DNA of 64,000 nt from Paralithodes platypus (Eukaryota; Arthropoda; Malacostraca; Decapoda; Lithodidae), in NCBI GenBank assembly GCA_032716605.1, contig CM064481.1, positions 19,214,811 to 19,278,810 on the forward strand, read 5' to 3'. Position numbers and translations under genes: made by a program. The first letter of the stretch is position 1. Each line of letters opens with the position of its first letter. Positions 55,138 to 64,000 of this stretch are shown piece after piece. The notes under the pieces are model-generated. The model ran no database searches. It saw only the letters and a program-made list of their open reading frames with translations, and had not been told where the DNA came from.

Positions 55138-55446
55138 AAGGAAGTATGACGCCTGAATCAGCGTCTGGTCAAAGATCCACACAAGTACATCCACGATATG
55201 ATGGAAAGCTTATTGGATAGTTATTCTTATTTTCTTTTTGTTTTTATTTTTTACGAAGTTTTTTCGTAGTGAGAACCCAATTTATAATGACTGAAGCCAT
55301 GAGTGAGGTCGCGTGCGCTCATGATGAATGCTCCTCAGATTTTAAATGGTCTGCGCGGTAGATTCAAACTACGGCGGATTAGTGTTTGAAGAGGATGCCT
55401 TATGTAATAGGCATGTTCGTCAATGATGGAGGGGCCACTAATAAAT
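55138..55446 (-). repeat. DIRS beta3 5' inverted terminal repeat
   Basis: On the minus strand starts ATTTATTAGTGGCCCC at the exact LINE-Y junction and ends at CAGGCGTCATACTTCC. It is nearly identical to 48630-48927 in inverse, with a handful of differences, suggesting a fairly recent insertion. Confidence 0.92.
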
Positions 55447-55940
55447 AATTGTGTGTGATTTTATACATTACTGTGAGCCTGGGCGAGTCTTTGTGTGTTA
55501 AGAGTTACCATGTCTATTTGATTTTTGATACGGGTTGTGATGCCTGGGGTTTGCGTGTAATTGTGTGTGATGAACCTGGCTGCCTTTTTGTTAATTTTTT
55601 CAAATGTGTTAATGTTAGATTGTGTGTATGGATCCCAAACTGCGGCGCAGTACTCCAGTGTTGGGCGAACAAGGATGTTATATGCTATGTGTTTGATGTC
55701 TCGTGTACAATTGTGTAAATTCCTCCTCAAGAACCCTAGTGTGCGGTTTGCCTGACTTTGTATGTGATGAATGTGGGTGTTGAATCTTGGGTTGGTGGAG
55801 AAATGGACACCAAGATATTTGTATGAAGGAACTGATTCTAGTGGTTGGTTGTGTAATGTGTAATTGAAAGTGATGGGTGATCGGGAGCGGGTAAAGCGGA
55901 GAAGTTTACATTTGTCGGGGCGGGAAGACATATCACAAAG
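55447..55940 (-). mobile_element. LINE-Y, 5' part (RT thumb and C-terminal region)
   Basis: The minus strand encodes RPDKCKLLRFTRSR, YKYLGVHFSTNPRFNTHIHH, NILVRPTLEYCAAVWDPYT and KINKKAARFI, typical of the post-catalytic region of Jockey/CR1-type RTs. It is 5'-truncated: the YADD palm is absent. A one-base frame change near 55465 precedes the junction with beta3. Confidence 0.88.
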
Positions 55941-57300
55941 TCATATCACAAACTCTCTCACTCCCGGGGCCTGTCGTGGGCGAGTTGGATCCGAGGGTAG
56001 TTACGCCGGGCAAGCCCAGTCAAGTAACTGGGTCATTTCGGGCGTGTCATCGGGCTTGGCCCCGGCGGACTTGGGCAAGGACAGTGGTACGCAAGGGCAT
56101 AACCTGGCGGTGGCTCCGGCCACCTCGTTTATGTCAACCACTAGAAATCAATCATGTATCTTTAGAGGTGGAGTCACTCGTCCAGGAAATGATCACCAAG
56201 CATATCATTGTCCCGGTCAATCCAACTTGCCCAGTTTACACATCCAGACATTTTCTCGTACCGAAGAGGGACAGTATTCAGATGAGACCAGTCGTAGACC
56301 TATCTTGTTTGAATTGACACATTCAGAACACATCGTTCAGGATGCTCACTGTGAATCACATCAGGCTAACACTTCCGCCGCAAGGTTGGATGTGCTCGTT
56401 AGACTTGACAGAAGCCTATTGGTACGTCCCGGTAAACAAAAGGTTCCAAAAATTCCTCGCCTTGAGGATAGAGCATCAGACTTATGTCTTTCAGAGAATG
56501 CCATTCGGGTTGAACCTTGCACCGAGAATATTCACGAAATTAGTCCGGCAGGCCTTCATGCCAATGTTAAATCAGGGGATCAAGGCGTTGTGGTACTTAG
56601 ACGACTGGCTAGTGGTGGCGGAGTCAGAGAGTCAATGCAAAATCCATGTCACTCAAATTATAAACCATGTTCAATCCCTGGGGTTCAAGGTCAACTTGGC
56701 AAAGTCGAACCTTGTTCCCACACGGGTAATTCAGTGGATAGGGCTGGTCTGGGACACAGCATATCTTACTCTCAGTCAGAGTGTGGACAATCGCAACAGA
56801 TTTTGAAAGAAATTGTTTTTGTTTCTCTACAGTCTGACTACCACGAGAAGGACATGGAAATCCCTGGTCGGCTCTCTCAACTGGATTCAATTAACTGTAA
56901 AGTTGGGCCTGTTGAAAGTAAAGAGATTAATCCTGGAAGGAAACAAACATTTCCCACTGTTACCGGCGGGAAAGTTGTGGCGAATTCCACCGTTAATTCA
57001 CAACTTACTATCAGTCTGGGCGAGGAGAGAAACACTGCACTCAGTAATGATGTGGACATCTCCACCTACGGTATGGATAGATACAGATGCTTCAGGGACA
57101 ATAGGCTGAGGTTATCAGTCAAACCTAGGCCATCAGGGTCAAGGTCTTCGGTCCCAATCCGAGAGTTTTCACATCAATGCGAAAGAGCTATTAGTCCCTT
57201 TATATTTCCTTCAGGCTCAGGCTCACAGCTCCACCTTGCGGGGAAAATCAGTAGCTTTTCGAATGGACAATTTGAATGCGGTAGCCTGCATTGAAAAGCA
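55941..57300 (+). pseudogene. DIRS alpha2 reverse transcriptase and RNase H, N-terminal part
   Basis: Resumes at SLTPGACRGRVGSEGS. The true RT motifs are spread over frames: VESLVQEMITKHIIVPVN and FLVPKRDSIQMRPVVDLS (to 56317), then MCSLDLTEAYWYVPVNKR, QRMPFGLNLAPRIF and the active site LWYLDDWLVV (56342-56806), then FLYSLTTTRRTWKSLVGS and VWIDTDASGTIG of RNase H (56813-57109). A stop after 56317 and two frame changes break it. A long open frame over the same stretch (55864-57294) is in a non-homologous frame and is not the gene. Confidence 0.83.
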
Positions 57301-58796
57301 AGGGTCAACGAGGTCTCGGAAGTTGCTAGAATTGTCGGAAGAGATTTTTGTTCTGGCGGAAGACCTGAACATTCATCTTCATGCATCATACCTCCCAGGC
57401 GTAGCGAACGTCTGGGCAGACGCCCTGTTAAGGCGACAGAGTACCAAAGTAGAACGGGCTATCAAGCAAAACATCTTCAACCAGATGATTGCAGAGCCAT
57501 ACCGTCCACAAGTGGATCTATTCGCGTCCAAGGAAAACCACAGGCTTCCTTTCTACCTAACCCGCCGGGAAGTGTCTTCGGCGGGGGGTCCAGACACATT
57601 AATGGAGGACTGGAACTGGTGGAATTCCATCTATCTGTTTCCGCCTCCAGACGCTTCACTCATGTGTCAAGTAGTTCACAAACTACGGGGTTACCGGGGC
57701 TTAGTCTCGATGATCGCGCCTCTATGGCCGGCTCAGGGGTGGTATCACCAGTTGAAAATGTGGTGCGAGAACCCGGTGTCACTCCCGATCTCGTACTTCC
57801 ACTTGGAGACAATTGGCAACCTAGAGACCTCGCTGACTTTCACCTTTTGGACATTCAGAATGCCAAATGGTTAACCCCGTATGGGGAGAGCGTCACTAAT
57901 ACATTTCTAAATCAGTATACTCTTTCTACCAGGCATTAATATCAATCGCATTGGAAGTCATTTACGACCTGGATAGTAGAAACGGTGCAAACTGACGCAT
58001 CAGTAGCTTTGGTCTTCAAGTATTTGGACTACTTATTTGAACAAAAACGTCTTTCTGTAATAACACTGAAAGATCATTTGTCAGCTATCTGAACTCCCTT
58101 TTGACTTAACAGGGCTATCTATACTGCAGGCAGAAGAGAAAGAGTTCATGAGGGCATGTTTCAAGCTTCGCCCACCACCCCGTCAGCTCATGCCTACCTG
58201 GTCACTTGACAAAGCATTGTCTTTGCTTCATTCGCGCAAGTATAATCATGCGCCGGATTTCGACTCACTGTTAAAGAAGGCTGTGTTCCTTATGGCTTTG
58301 GCCACAGGTAACAGGGTGTCTGAGCTGACGGCGATGAGCAACGAACCTAATTGCCTCAGGTTTGGGAGACGCAATATTAATGTACAAATTGCTCCATCCC
58401 CAACTTTTGTCGTGATTTTATTGTCCCGGCGCTCAAGCGTGGAGACACACACCATGTTTTATGCCCAGTGCAATCTCTGATCAAGTTTTTGAGAGTGTGA
58501 CAACCTCAACAGCAGGAAACTTTATGGGTCAATAGTGCAGGTACGCACGTCACAAATAGAAAATTAGCATCCTTGCTTGTAGCCTAGATGTAATCCGAGA
58601 AAGTATTCCCGGTATAGTGGGAAGGGCCCACGACATCAGGAAGTGGGCAGTTTCTAAGATTCTTGCATAATTATTCCATAGATGACATAGCTAACACATG
58701 ATTGTGGTCATCCAATCATACTTTCCTGATGCGCTACCTATCTGTGGCCTTGGATAAACCAAAACTCACCTGTGTGGCATTACGTCAGCGGGTCTA
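57110..58796 (+). pseudogene. DIRS alpha2 RNase H end and tyrosine recombinase
   Basis: RNase H continues with FRMDNLNAVACIEKQGS and YLPGVANVWADALL (57236-57700). The recombinase core follows (DNWQPRDLADFHLLDIQNAKW), a stop at 57937 replaces a residue in RRQYQSHW, and a stop and frame changes occur near 58090. The catalytic part has FLMALATGNRVSELTAMS (Arg), then a damaged stretch after 58410, an HDIRKWA-type box near 58630 and RYLSVALDKPKLTCVALRQRV ending at 58796. At least six lesions; clearly dead. Confidence 0.83.
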
Positions 58797-59394
58797 ATTG
58801 GTCTTTGTGCTACTAGATTTAAGAGAAATCTTAAGTGTGAAAAATTAGGGGGGGGGGTAATGGAGAGCCAATTAAGACCCTCAGACCCTCCACCGGATAA
58901 TGTGATAAGTATACGAGCTGTGATACTTGATAAGCCGAACTGGTTATACAGTTTAAATTTTATTTTTAATATATATCATTAATAGTTGCACTATGTGATA
59001 TAGAAGATAAGTTGTACAAAATATACAGTATGAAGCCTACAAATTAATTTTTTAAGGACTAAATTTATATAATCAAATTATTTGTTTGTTCCTATAGAAC
59101 TTTGACGTCTAGGAGGGGTCAAAGAATTATTTTTGTTTTTGGACAAAAATACAACATTCTTTGAAAATATTTGTATTGAATCTCAATGTGATATTCATTA
59201 CTGATGTACCTGCAAGGTTACTTATAAGCAGACTTCTTCGAAGCACGCACTCTGCTTTTCTTTCCAAATTTTACCAAAATATTGTTTGTAGCCTATACAA
59301 TAAATTTAAGATTGTTATTTGGTTGTTTTTATCTACCTATGTTAATTTGTTAGTGGTGCAGATATTGTCACGAATGACCCCCTCCAGTCTTGAG
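58797..59394 (+). other. DIRS alpha2 3' non-coding region
   Basis: Homologous to alpha1 22241-22770 and uninterrupted. A poly-G run is at 58848-58857. Nothing coding is supported. Confidence 0.65.
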
Positions 59395-59505
59395 CTATCA
59401 GGCATATCATCAATGATGGAGGGGTCACTAATAAATTATAGATTTGAGTCCCAGAGGGAAGAAGGAAAACCTAATATTAAGCAGTGGCCCCGAAATCATT
59501 GACGA
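59395..59505. repeat. DIRS alpha2 internal complementary region
   Basis: CATATCATCAATGATGGAGG, CACTAATAAATTATAG, then AAAACCTAATATTAAGCAG and CCCCGAAATCATTGACG, as in alpha1. Its first half complements the 5' ITR tip at 43835. Confidence 0.85.
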
Positions 59506-59574
59506 TGTAGTGCCCTCCCTTCCATCCCCTTCCCATTCGTTGATGTCTTAAGTTTAATCTTGATATATCATTGA

Positions 59575-59643
59575 AGGCGGGATGACGTCGCAAGCTTCAA
59601 CGTCTCGAATAGAATCCACAGAAAGACATCCACAAAGTTGGGA
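59575..59643 (-). repeat. DIRS alpha2 3' ITR, truncated
   Basis: GGCGGGATGACGTCGCAAGC to CATCCACAAAGTTGGGA matches the inverse of the inner 5' ITR (44080-44150), then stops abruptly at the LINE tail. The outer ~250 bases are lost. Confidence 0.82.
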
Positions 59644-60990
59644 TGGACATAGAGGTCATTACAGTTTCTTACAGTTTCTTACAGTAGATCCTCTGGAAAA
59701 AGGCAAACTAGGCCTGTGTATCCAGCTCAGTACCAGTACTTGCACTGCTGCGGTCGTTCACGGTGTTGGCGGCGGCGGTAGCAGACGCAACATTTTTACT
59801 ATTCTGTATTTTTGTTTTATAATCAAACATCAAATCTTGTCTTCCCCATGCTTTATCAAGATTACTTTCAAACTCCCTTATTGATTCGGAATCGACTACA
59901 TACTGGGGCAGTGCGTTCCACTAATTTATCACTCTATCACAAAATGAGTTCTTTGCCTTCTCAAGCCTATTTCTTTCTTTGTAAATTTTCTTAGAGTGTC
60001 CTCTCGTTCTTGTTCCCTCCCGCATCAAGAAGATACCTTCACACACATCCTCATCATACTTTCCTGACACTATCTTAAAAGTCTCTATCATATCCCCTCT
60101 CTTTCTCCTATATACCAGTGTCGGAAGCCCCAGTGTCCTCAACCTCTGCTCATAGCCCGCGTTCTTCAACGTTGGTACTAGCTTGCTAGCTCTCCTCTGC
60201 ACTTTCTCCACTGCTTCTATATCCTTTACCATATATGGAGCCCACACCTGGTTCGCATATTCCAGGTGCGGCCTAACCAGCGCTGTATAGAGATTCCTGA
60301 AGATTTTTTCGTCAAGTGACACAAATGTCCTCCTTATCAGCCCTACAATTCTATTGGCTTTGTTAATCTTTTCTGCTAAATGTTCTAAGAAATTTAACTT
60401 ATTGTCTATCACTACTCCTATATCCTTTTCTGCATTCACTTCCTCCATCGCTTCATACATACTGTATCCTACCTTGTCTATCTTGCTTGTCCCAATCCGC
60501 ATGTACTTGCATTTTTTTGGATGAAAAGGCATTAACCAATGCTCAGACCATCCCTTCATGCCCTCCACATCTCCTTGAAGCAAACCCACATCTTCCTTAC
60601 TCCTCACTCTTCTATACAGCTTAGTGTCGTCCGCATACAGGTATACCTCACTTCCATTAGTTATAACTTCAGGTAAGTCGTTGATAAATATAACGAACAG
60701 CATTGGTCCCAACACAGATCCCTGAGGTACTCTACTTGTAATTTCCCTCCACCCTGAGCCTATTCCATTCACCAGTACACTCTGTCTCCGATCTTTCAGG
60801 AAGGCTTCTATCCATTTCACACATTTCTCCCCTATATTATAGCTTCTAACTTTCTCTATTAACCTTTTATGTGGGACCTTATCGAAGGCCTTCATAAAAT
60901 CGCAATATACCACGTCTATTACATCACCATCTTCTAGAATTTGCATCCAATCATCTACCACCTTAATTAGCTGTAGTACCGTCGACCTCC
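59644..60990 (-). mobile_element. CR1/L2-like LINE, 5'-truncated
   Basis: The minus-strand 3' end has a tandem tail of CTGTAAGAAA units (TTTCTTACAG repeats at 59660-59690). It carries the C-terminal two thirds of an RT. Its 3' end abuts the broken alpha2 ITR, so its arrival, or a linked deletion, removed the ITR end. The 5' limit is near the poly-T at 60997. Confidence 0.83.
59700..60961 (-). pseudogene. CR1/L2-like reverse transcriptase, one nonsense codon
   Basis: A 346-residue open frame: VVYCDFMKAFDKVPHKRL, SRVPQGSVLGPMLFVIFIND with Arg in place of the usual Gly before VPQG, the active site LYADDTKLY (YADD), VRPHLEYANQVWAPY and GYEQRLRTLGLPTLVYRRKRG. After VIN a TAG replaces one codon and the same frame continues WNALPQYVVDSESIREF, the conserved family C-terminus. 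The N-terminal RT, endonuclease and ORF1 are absent. Confidence 0.85.
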
Positions 60991-60996
60991 CCGGTA

Positions 60997-61415
60997 AGAT
61001 TTTTTTTTTTTTTTTTTCTTTTTAAGAGACAATGAATGGAGGAAGGAAAAACACAGATAAAACAAAAAGGTCCATGTGCCTAAAGGCATCCTCCATTCAT
61101 AAAATGATTGTAACAACTGGATTTAAACATTTGTAGATTGTAAGTTTGTGGAAAGCAATTCGAGGGAAGTGAATTCCAAAGAGTAGTAGTTCTAGGGATA
61201 AATGAATTTTGATAAGCAGAAGTTCTGCATTGTACAAAGGAGTACAAAGGAAATCAAGCAACAACAGGTCTAGTCACCCTTCTAGGCTGCTTGTCCTCCA
61301 AAACACTGAGGATCAAGTGTCCAAACAGTGGTTTAGAGTGGGTAAGGGAACATTGGAAAGGGAACTACTGCCCTGCCACTAACGTGGCAGGACTAGGAAG
61401 TTAGTAGGGGACATA
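60997..61415 (-). mobile_element. 3' end of another LINE with poly-A tail
   Basis: On the minus strand a LINE-type C-terminus (TTLWNSLPSNCFPQTYNLQ, MNGGCL then stop) is followed by a short 3' UTR and a poly-A tail (poly-T at 60997-61018). It is too short to classify and has at least one stop upstream. It differs from the CR1 elements on both sides. Confidence 0.65.
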
Positions 61416-61448
61416 TGGGTTAGTAACTGAGGGGAGGATAAAATAAAG

Positions 61449-62834
61449 TTATTCATTTACAAACGCAGTCAGACGCGGGTTTGATGCGAGATATTTTTCT
61501 AGGCGGAATTTAAATGAATCAACGGTGCTGCAGTCTATAACGTCTCGGGGAAGCCCATTCCACAAGTTGACAACTCGATTGAAGAAGAAATTCTTAGATT
61601 CGTGTGAGTTAAAAGATTTACCAATAATTTTGCAACCGTTTCCCCGCGTGTAATTAGATTGGTCGATAGTGAAGTACTTACTACAGTTCATATTGTCGAT
61701 GCCTTTGATGATTTTGAACACTTGAATTAAGTCACCTCTTAATCTGCGCTGGGTTAAAGGAAATAGATTTAATTCTCTAAGACGCTCTTCGTATGGTTTG
61801 TTCTTTAGGCTAGGTATCATTTTGGTAACTCTACGTTGAACTCGTTCTAGCTTGTTTATGTCTTTTTGGTAATAAGGGCACCAGCATTGAACGCAGTATT
61901 CCAGAAGAGGGCGGACTAAGGAATTGTAAAGGGTTAGGATTACGTCTTTGGATTTATGCTCAAATGATCTGCCTATAAAGCCAATTATTTTGTTTGCCTT
62001 CTTAACAACTTCTGAACATTGTTGACTCGGTTTTAGGTTACTCAATATTGTTACTCCCAGATCGGTTTCTCTGTTTACATTCTTAAGCTGAGTGCCATTC
62101 ATCGAATAGTTTGCTTTCTCATTTAGGTATCCGATATGTAGTACTTTACATTTATCCGCATTGAAACTCATTTGCCAAATTTGGGCCCAATGTGACAATT
62201 TATCTAGATTGTGTTGCATATCGTCAACTTGATCTTTTGAGAGTACGCTATTTGCAATTTTTGTATCGTCAGCAAATTTTGAGATTGTACAGGTGAGACC
62301 CTCATCTATGTCGTTGATGTAAATTAGAAAGATAATTGGTCCTAGTACCGATCCCTGGGGTACCCCGCTACTTACATTGGTCCATTTAGATGCCTTACCG
62401 TTTATGACTACTCTTTGCTTTCTGTCGCTGAGCCAATTTTCTATCCATTTCAACACACCGTCTTGTATTCCATGCGCTTTTAGTTTTAGCAGTAAACGTT
62501 TGTGGGGAACTTTGTCAAAGGCCTTTTGAAAATCAAGGTATATAATATCTACAGCTTTACTCTCATCGTAGAGGTTGAGGATATCGTGGAAGAAGTCTAA
62601 GAGGTTTGTTAAACAGGAACGTTTTTTACGAAAGCCGTGTTGAGTATCTTTAAGTATGTTATTTTCCTCTAAGTGATTTACGAGTCTGTCTCTTATGACC
62701 GTTTCTAGCATTTTACATACAACTGAGGTTAAGCTAATTGGACGATAGTTACTGGGTAGGGATTTGCTGCCTTTTTTTAATATCGGTGTTATTTTGGCTA
62801 TCTTCCACTGATCAGGCATAGTTCCAGACTGCAA
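61449..62834 (-). CDS. CR1-like reverse transcriptase domain (open, part of a broken ORF2)
   Basis: A 461-residue uninterrupted frame with the whole RT: ITPILKKGSKSLPSNYRPIS, TQHGFRKKRSCLTNLLDF, DIIYLDFQKAFDKVPHKRL, SGVPQGSVLGPIIFLIYIND, the active site SKFADDTKIA (FADD), MSFNADKCKVLHIG, and the C-terminal WCPYYQKDINKLERVQRR, KPYEERLRELNLF and VVNLWNGLPRDVI. All RT signatures look intact, but the upstream linker is frameshifted at about 62940, so no full ORF2 protein is produced. Confidence 0.87.
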   Translation of the reverse strand: MQSGTMPDQWKIAKITPILKKGSKSLPSNYRPISLTSVVCKMLETVIRDRLVNHLEENNILKDTQHGFRKKRSCLTNLLDFFHDILNLYDESKAVDIIYLDFQKAFDKVPHKRLLLKLKAHGIQDGVLKWIENWLSDRKQRVVINGKASKWTNVSSGVPQGSVLGPIIFLIYINDIDEGLTCTISKFADDTKIANSVLSKDQVDDMQHNLDKLSHWAQIWQMSFNADKCKVLHIGYLNEKANYSMNGTQLKNVNRETDLGVTILSNLKPSQQCSEVVKKANKIIGFIGRSFEHKSKDVILTLYNSLVRPLLEYCVQCWCPYYQKDINKLERVQRRVTKMIPSLKNKPYEERLRELNLFPLTQRRLRGDLIQVFKIIKGIDNMNCSKYFTIDQSNYTRGNGCKIIGKSFNSHESKNFFFNRVVNLWNGLPRDVIDCSTVDSFKFRLEKYLASNPRLTAFVNE

Positions 62835-62939
62835 GGATTTATTGAATAGTAATGTCAGTGGTTTGGAGAGCTCATCCTTAGCTTCCTTTAGAACTCTAGG
62901 CGAGATTGTATCAGGTCCAGGCGTTTTATTTACCTTGAG

Positions 62940-64000
62940 TTATCTAAACAATTCAATACTTCTCTCTCTGTAACGGTGATATTGCTTAGAACATCTGAAT
63001 TATCAATCTGAATCGGCGATGGTGTAGGGATATCACTGAGGTCTTCTGTTGTAAAAACTGATGCAAAGAAGGTATTGAGGGCATTACTCATTTGTACTTC
63101 GTCTTTGGTGTATTCTCCATTTTCATCGACTAACGGTCCAACAGTTGAAGTAACTACTTTTTTCTTTCTGATATAACTATAGAATTATTTCGGGTTTGTT
63201 TTACTTTGATTCGCAATATGTAACTCTAGGGTCTTTTTACTTTGCTTAATTAACTTTTTGGCTTTGCGTCGTAGCTCTACAAATTTCACCCGTTCTTCGT
63301 CATTTTGTGAGGATTTTAATCTATCATTAGCAATTTTTTTAGCAAGCAGGCAGTTTGAAATATCTTTATTCCACCATTTGGGCTTATTATTATGGCCTGG
63401 ACGCCGTATTTTCGATGGTATGCAGTCTTGCACTGCTTTTAGGTAAGTGGTTTCGAATAACTTCCAAGATGTATTTATGTCGTTATTGTTAATTAAAAAG
63501 CTCCAGTCAGTTTCTTTAAACATAGCTCTAAGTTTATGAAAGTTTGCTTTCTTGAAATTAGGGACTTTTTCGATGCTACTATTTGGTTCGTTACTAGTAA
63601 AGTTTAAAGTGAAAGTTATCGTACGATGGTCGCTGTTACTGAATTCATCACCAACATTCAAATTCTCTATTAATTCTTCTTTTGTTGCAAGTACAATGTC
63701 AAGAACGTATTACCACGGGTCGGTGTTCGAACAAATTGATAAAGCGAACTCTCTTGCAAGTTCGTATACAAGTCATGTCCGGAGTGTGAAGTAAGAGTAT
63801 CGCCCCACTTGGTCACAGGTAAATTAAAGTCGCCAAAAAATACGGTATCTTGTGAGTTACTTACATCTGCAATTTGTTCATAAATTTCTCGGTCAGTTTG
63901 CACTGATTGAGCTGGAGGTCTGTATATTAATGCAAGTATTATTTTTGTACCTTTATTATTCTTTATTAGCACAAAAGAGGTGTCGACATTCACAATTTGA
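62940..64000 (-). pseudogene. CR1-like endonuclease and linker, broken
   Basis: Endonuclease motifs: ALIYRPPAQSVQT, VFFGDFNLPVTKWGD and RTPTRGN, then a frame change at about 63690 and GDEFSNSDHRTITFTLNF with the Ser-Asp-His triad. The linker has KPKWWNKDISNCL and KKLIKQSKKTLE, then a TAA at 63183-63185 after KTNPK; the same frame continues with FYSYIRKKK and TVTEREVLNCL until a second frame change near 62940. Confidence 0.82.

Larger units (their letters stand above)
48578..55446 (-). mobile_element. DIRS-type element beta3, structurally complete but non-autonomous
   Basis: A 6,869-bp element with both ITRs, an ICR, a recombinase, gag remnants and a leader, inserted into LINE-Y. LINE-Y reads CAATAT|AATTG across the site, and no base is duplicated or lost. 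The termini are TATAGGTTTGACTCC and CCACTAATAAAT. RT and RNase H are missing. The gag-recombinase junction (about 50700) is different from that of beta1 and beta2, so it is an independent deletion. Stretch 49117-49770 is non-coding and matches beta1 26287-26960; 51541-52040 and 53400-55137 are non-coding leader. Confidence 0.92.
43835..59643 (+). mobile_element. DIRS-type retrotransposon, copy alpha2
   Basis: It begins ATTTATTAGTGGCCCC with a 5' ITR, leader and gag (45470-48062). Then it is split by LINE-Y and beta3 (48224-55940), and continues with RT, RNase H and recombinase to 58796, an ICR (59395-59505) and only the first 70 bases of the 3' ITR, cut at 59643 by a CR1-like LINE. Without its nested insertions it would be about 8 kb. 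All ORFs are broken. It lacks the MITE, the RTE tail, the Jockey-like LINE and the CR1 fragment of alpha1, so it provides the empty-site reference for each. Confidence 0.9.
61430..64000 (-). mobile_element. CR1-like LINE, ORF2 region, runs off window
   Basis: Minus-strand element with endonuclease (63185-63993), linker and a full RT (61449-62834). The 3' UTR is very short. The 5' part lies beyond 64000. Lesions in the endonuclease and linker mean that it is not intact. Confidence 0.87.

Noticed and set aside
55864..57294. 476-codon plus-strand open frame in alpha2
   Set aside because: It lies in a frame that does not match the RT and RNase H motifs; the equivalent frame is also open by chance in alpha1 (20129-21085). 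The homologous motifs FLVPKRDS, YLDDWLV and VDTDAS lie in the other frames.

Overview
This is eukaryotic, intergenic, repeat-dense DNA. I see no operons, no ordinary single-copy host gene that I can name, and no rRNA or complete tRNA gene. Nearly everything is transposable-element sequence, in layers: several CR1/L2-like, Jockey-like and RTE-like non-LTR retrotransposons, at least five DIRS-type tyrosine-recombinase retrotransposon pieces, piggyBac-like TTAA elements, a tRNA-derived SINE pair and a 147-bp satellite. Abundant DIRS1-like elements together with CR1/L2 LINEs and microsatellite tails suggest an arthropod, most plausibly a decapod crustacean. That is inference from element content; no species marker is present.

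Layout. 1-2398: 5' part of an apparently intact CR1-like LINE on the minus strand (esterase ORF1, endonuclease of ORF2 running off the window). 2399-11026: a TTAA-bounded foldback element (2554-4056) carrying a minisatellite ORF, between one inverted satellite monomer and about 47 direct 147-bp monomers that run into a 100-N gap (11027-11126). 11127-24666: DIRS copy 'alpha1' (plus strand; gag, RT, RNase H, tyrosine recombinase, internal complementary region, 3' ITR), interrupted by a piggyBac-like MITE, an RTE-like LINE tail, a 3.2-kb Jockey-like LINE and a CR1 fragment. 24667-25755: first half of 'LINE-X' (plus strand). 25756-35187: DIRS copy 'beta1' (minus strand), itself carrying a 3-kb unidentified insertion and a short LINE-X tail. 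35188-39017: an inverted segment holding a 70-bp-arm perfect palindrome, a truncated non-RD protein kinase ORF, a long imperfect hairpin, the second half of LINE-X (minus strand) and the displaced 5' ITR of beta1. 39018-41038: DIRS 'beta2' fragment. 41039-43834: the least repetitive stretch, with two SINE copies and an unidentified ORF. 43835-59643: DIRS 'alpha2', interrupted by 'LINE-Y', which is in turn split by a structurally complete non-autonomous DIRS 'beta3' (48578-55446). 59644-64000: three CR1/L2-like or other LINE 3' regions in minus orientation.

How the parts work together. The alpha DIRS elements encode the usual set (gag-like zinc-finger protein, RT with YLDD, RNase H, tyrosine recombinase), all now broken by frameshifts and stops. 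The beta elements keep the ITRs, the internal complementary region and a gag-to-recombinase fusion but lack RT and RNase H, so they look like internally deleted passengers. The nesting order (alpha2, then LINE-Y, then beta3) and the exact, duplication-free junctions of beta1 and beta3 give a relative chronology. The most notable observations are the complete DIRS ITR/ICR architecture, the LINE-X halves that prove an inversion after the beta1 insertion, the perfect palindrome that forms one breakpoint and truncates a kinase gene, a conserved candidate intron in the DIRS alpha leader, and the 147-bp higher-order satellite linked to a foldback element.
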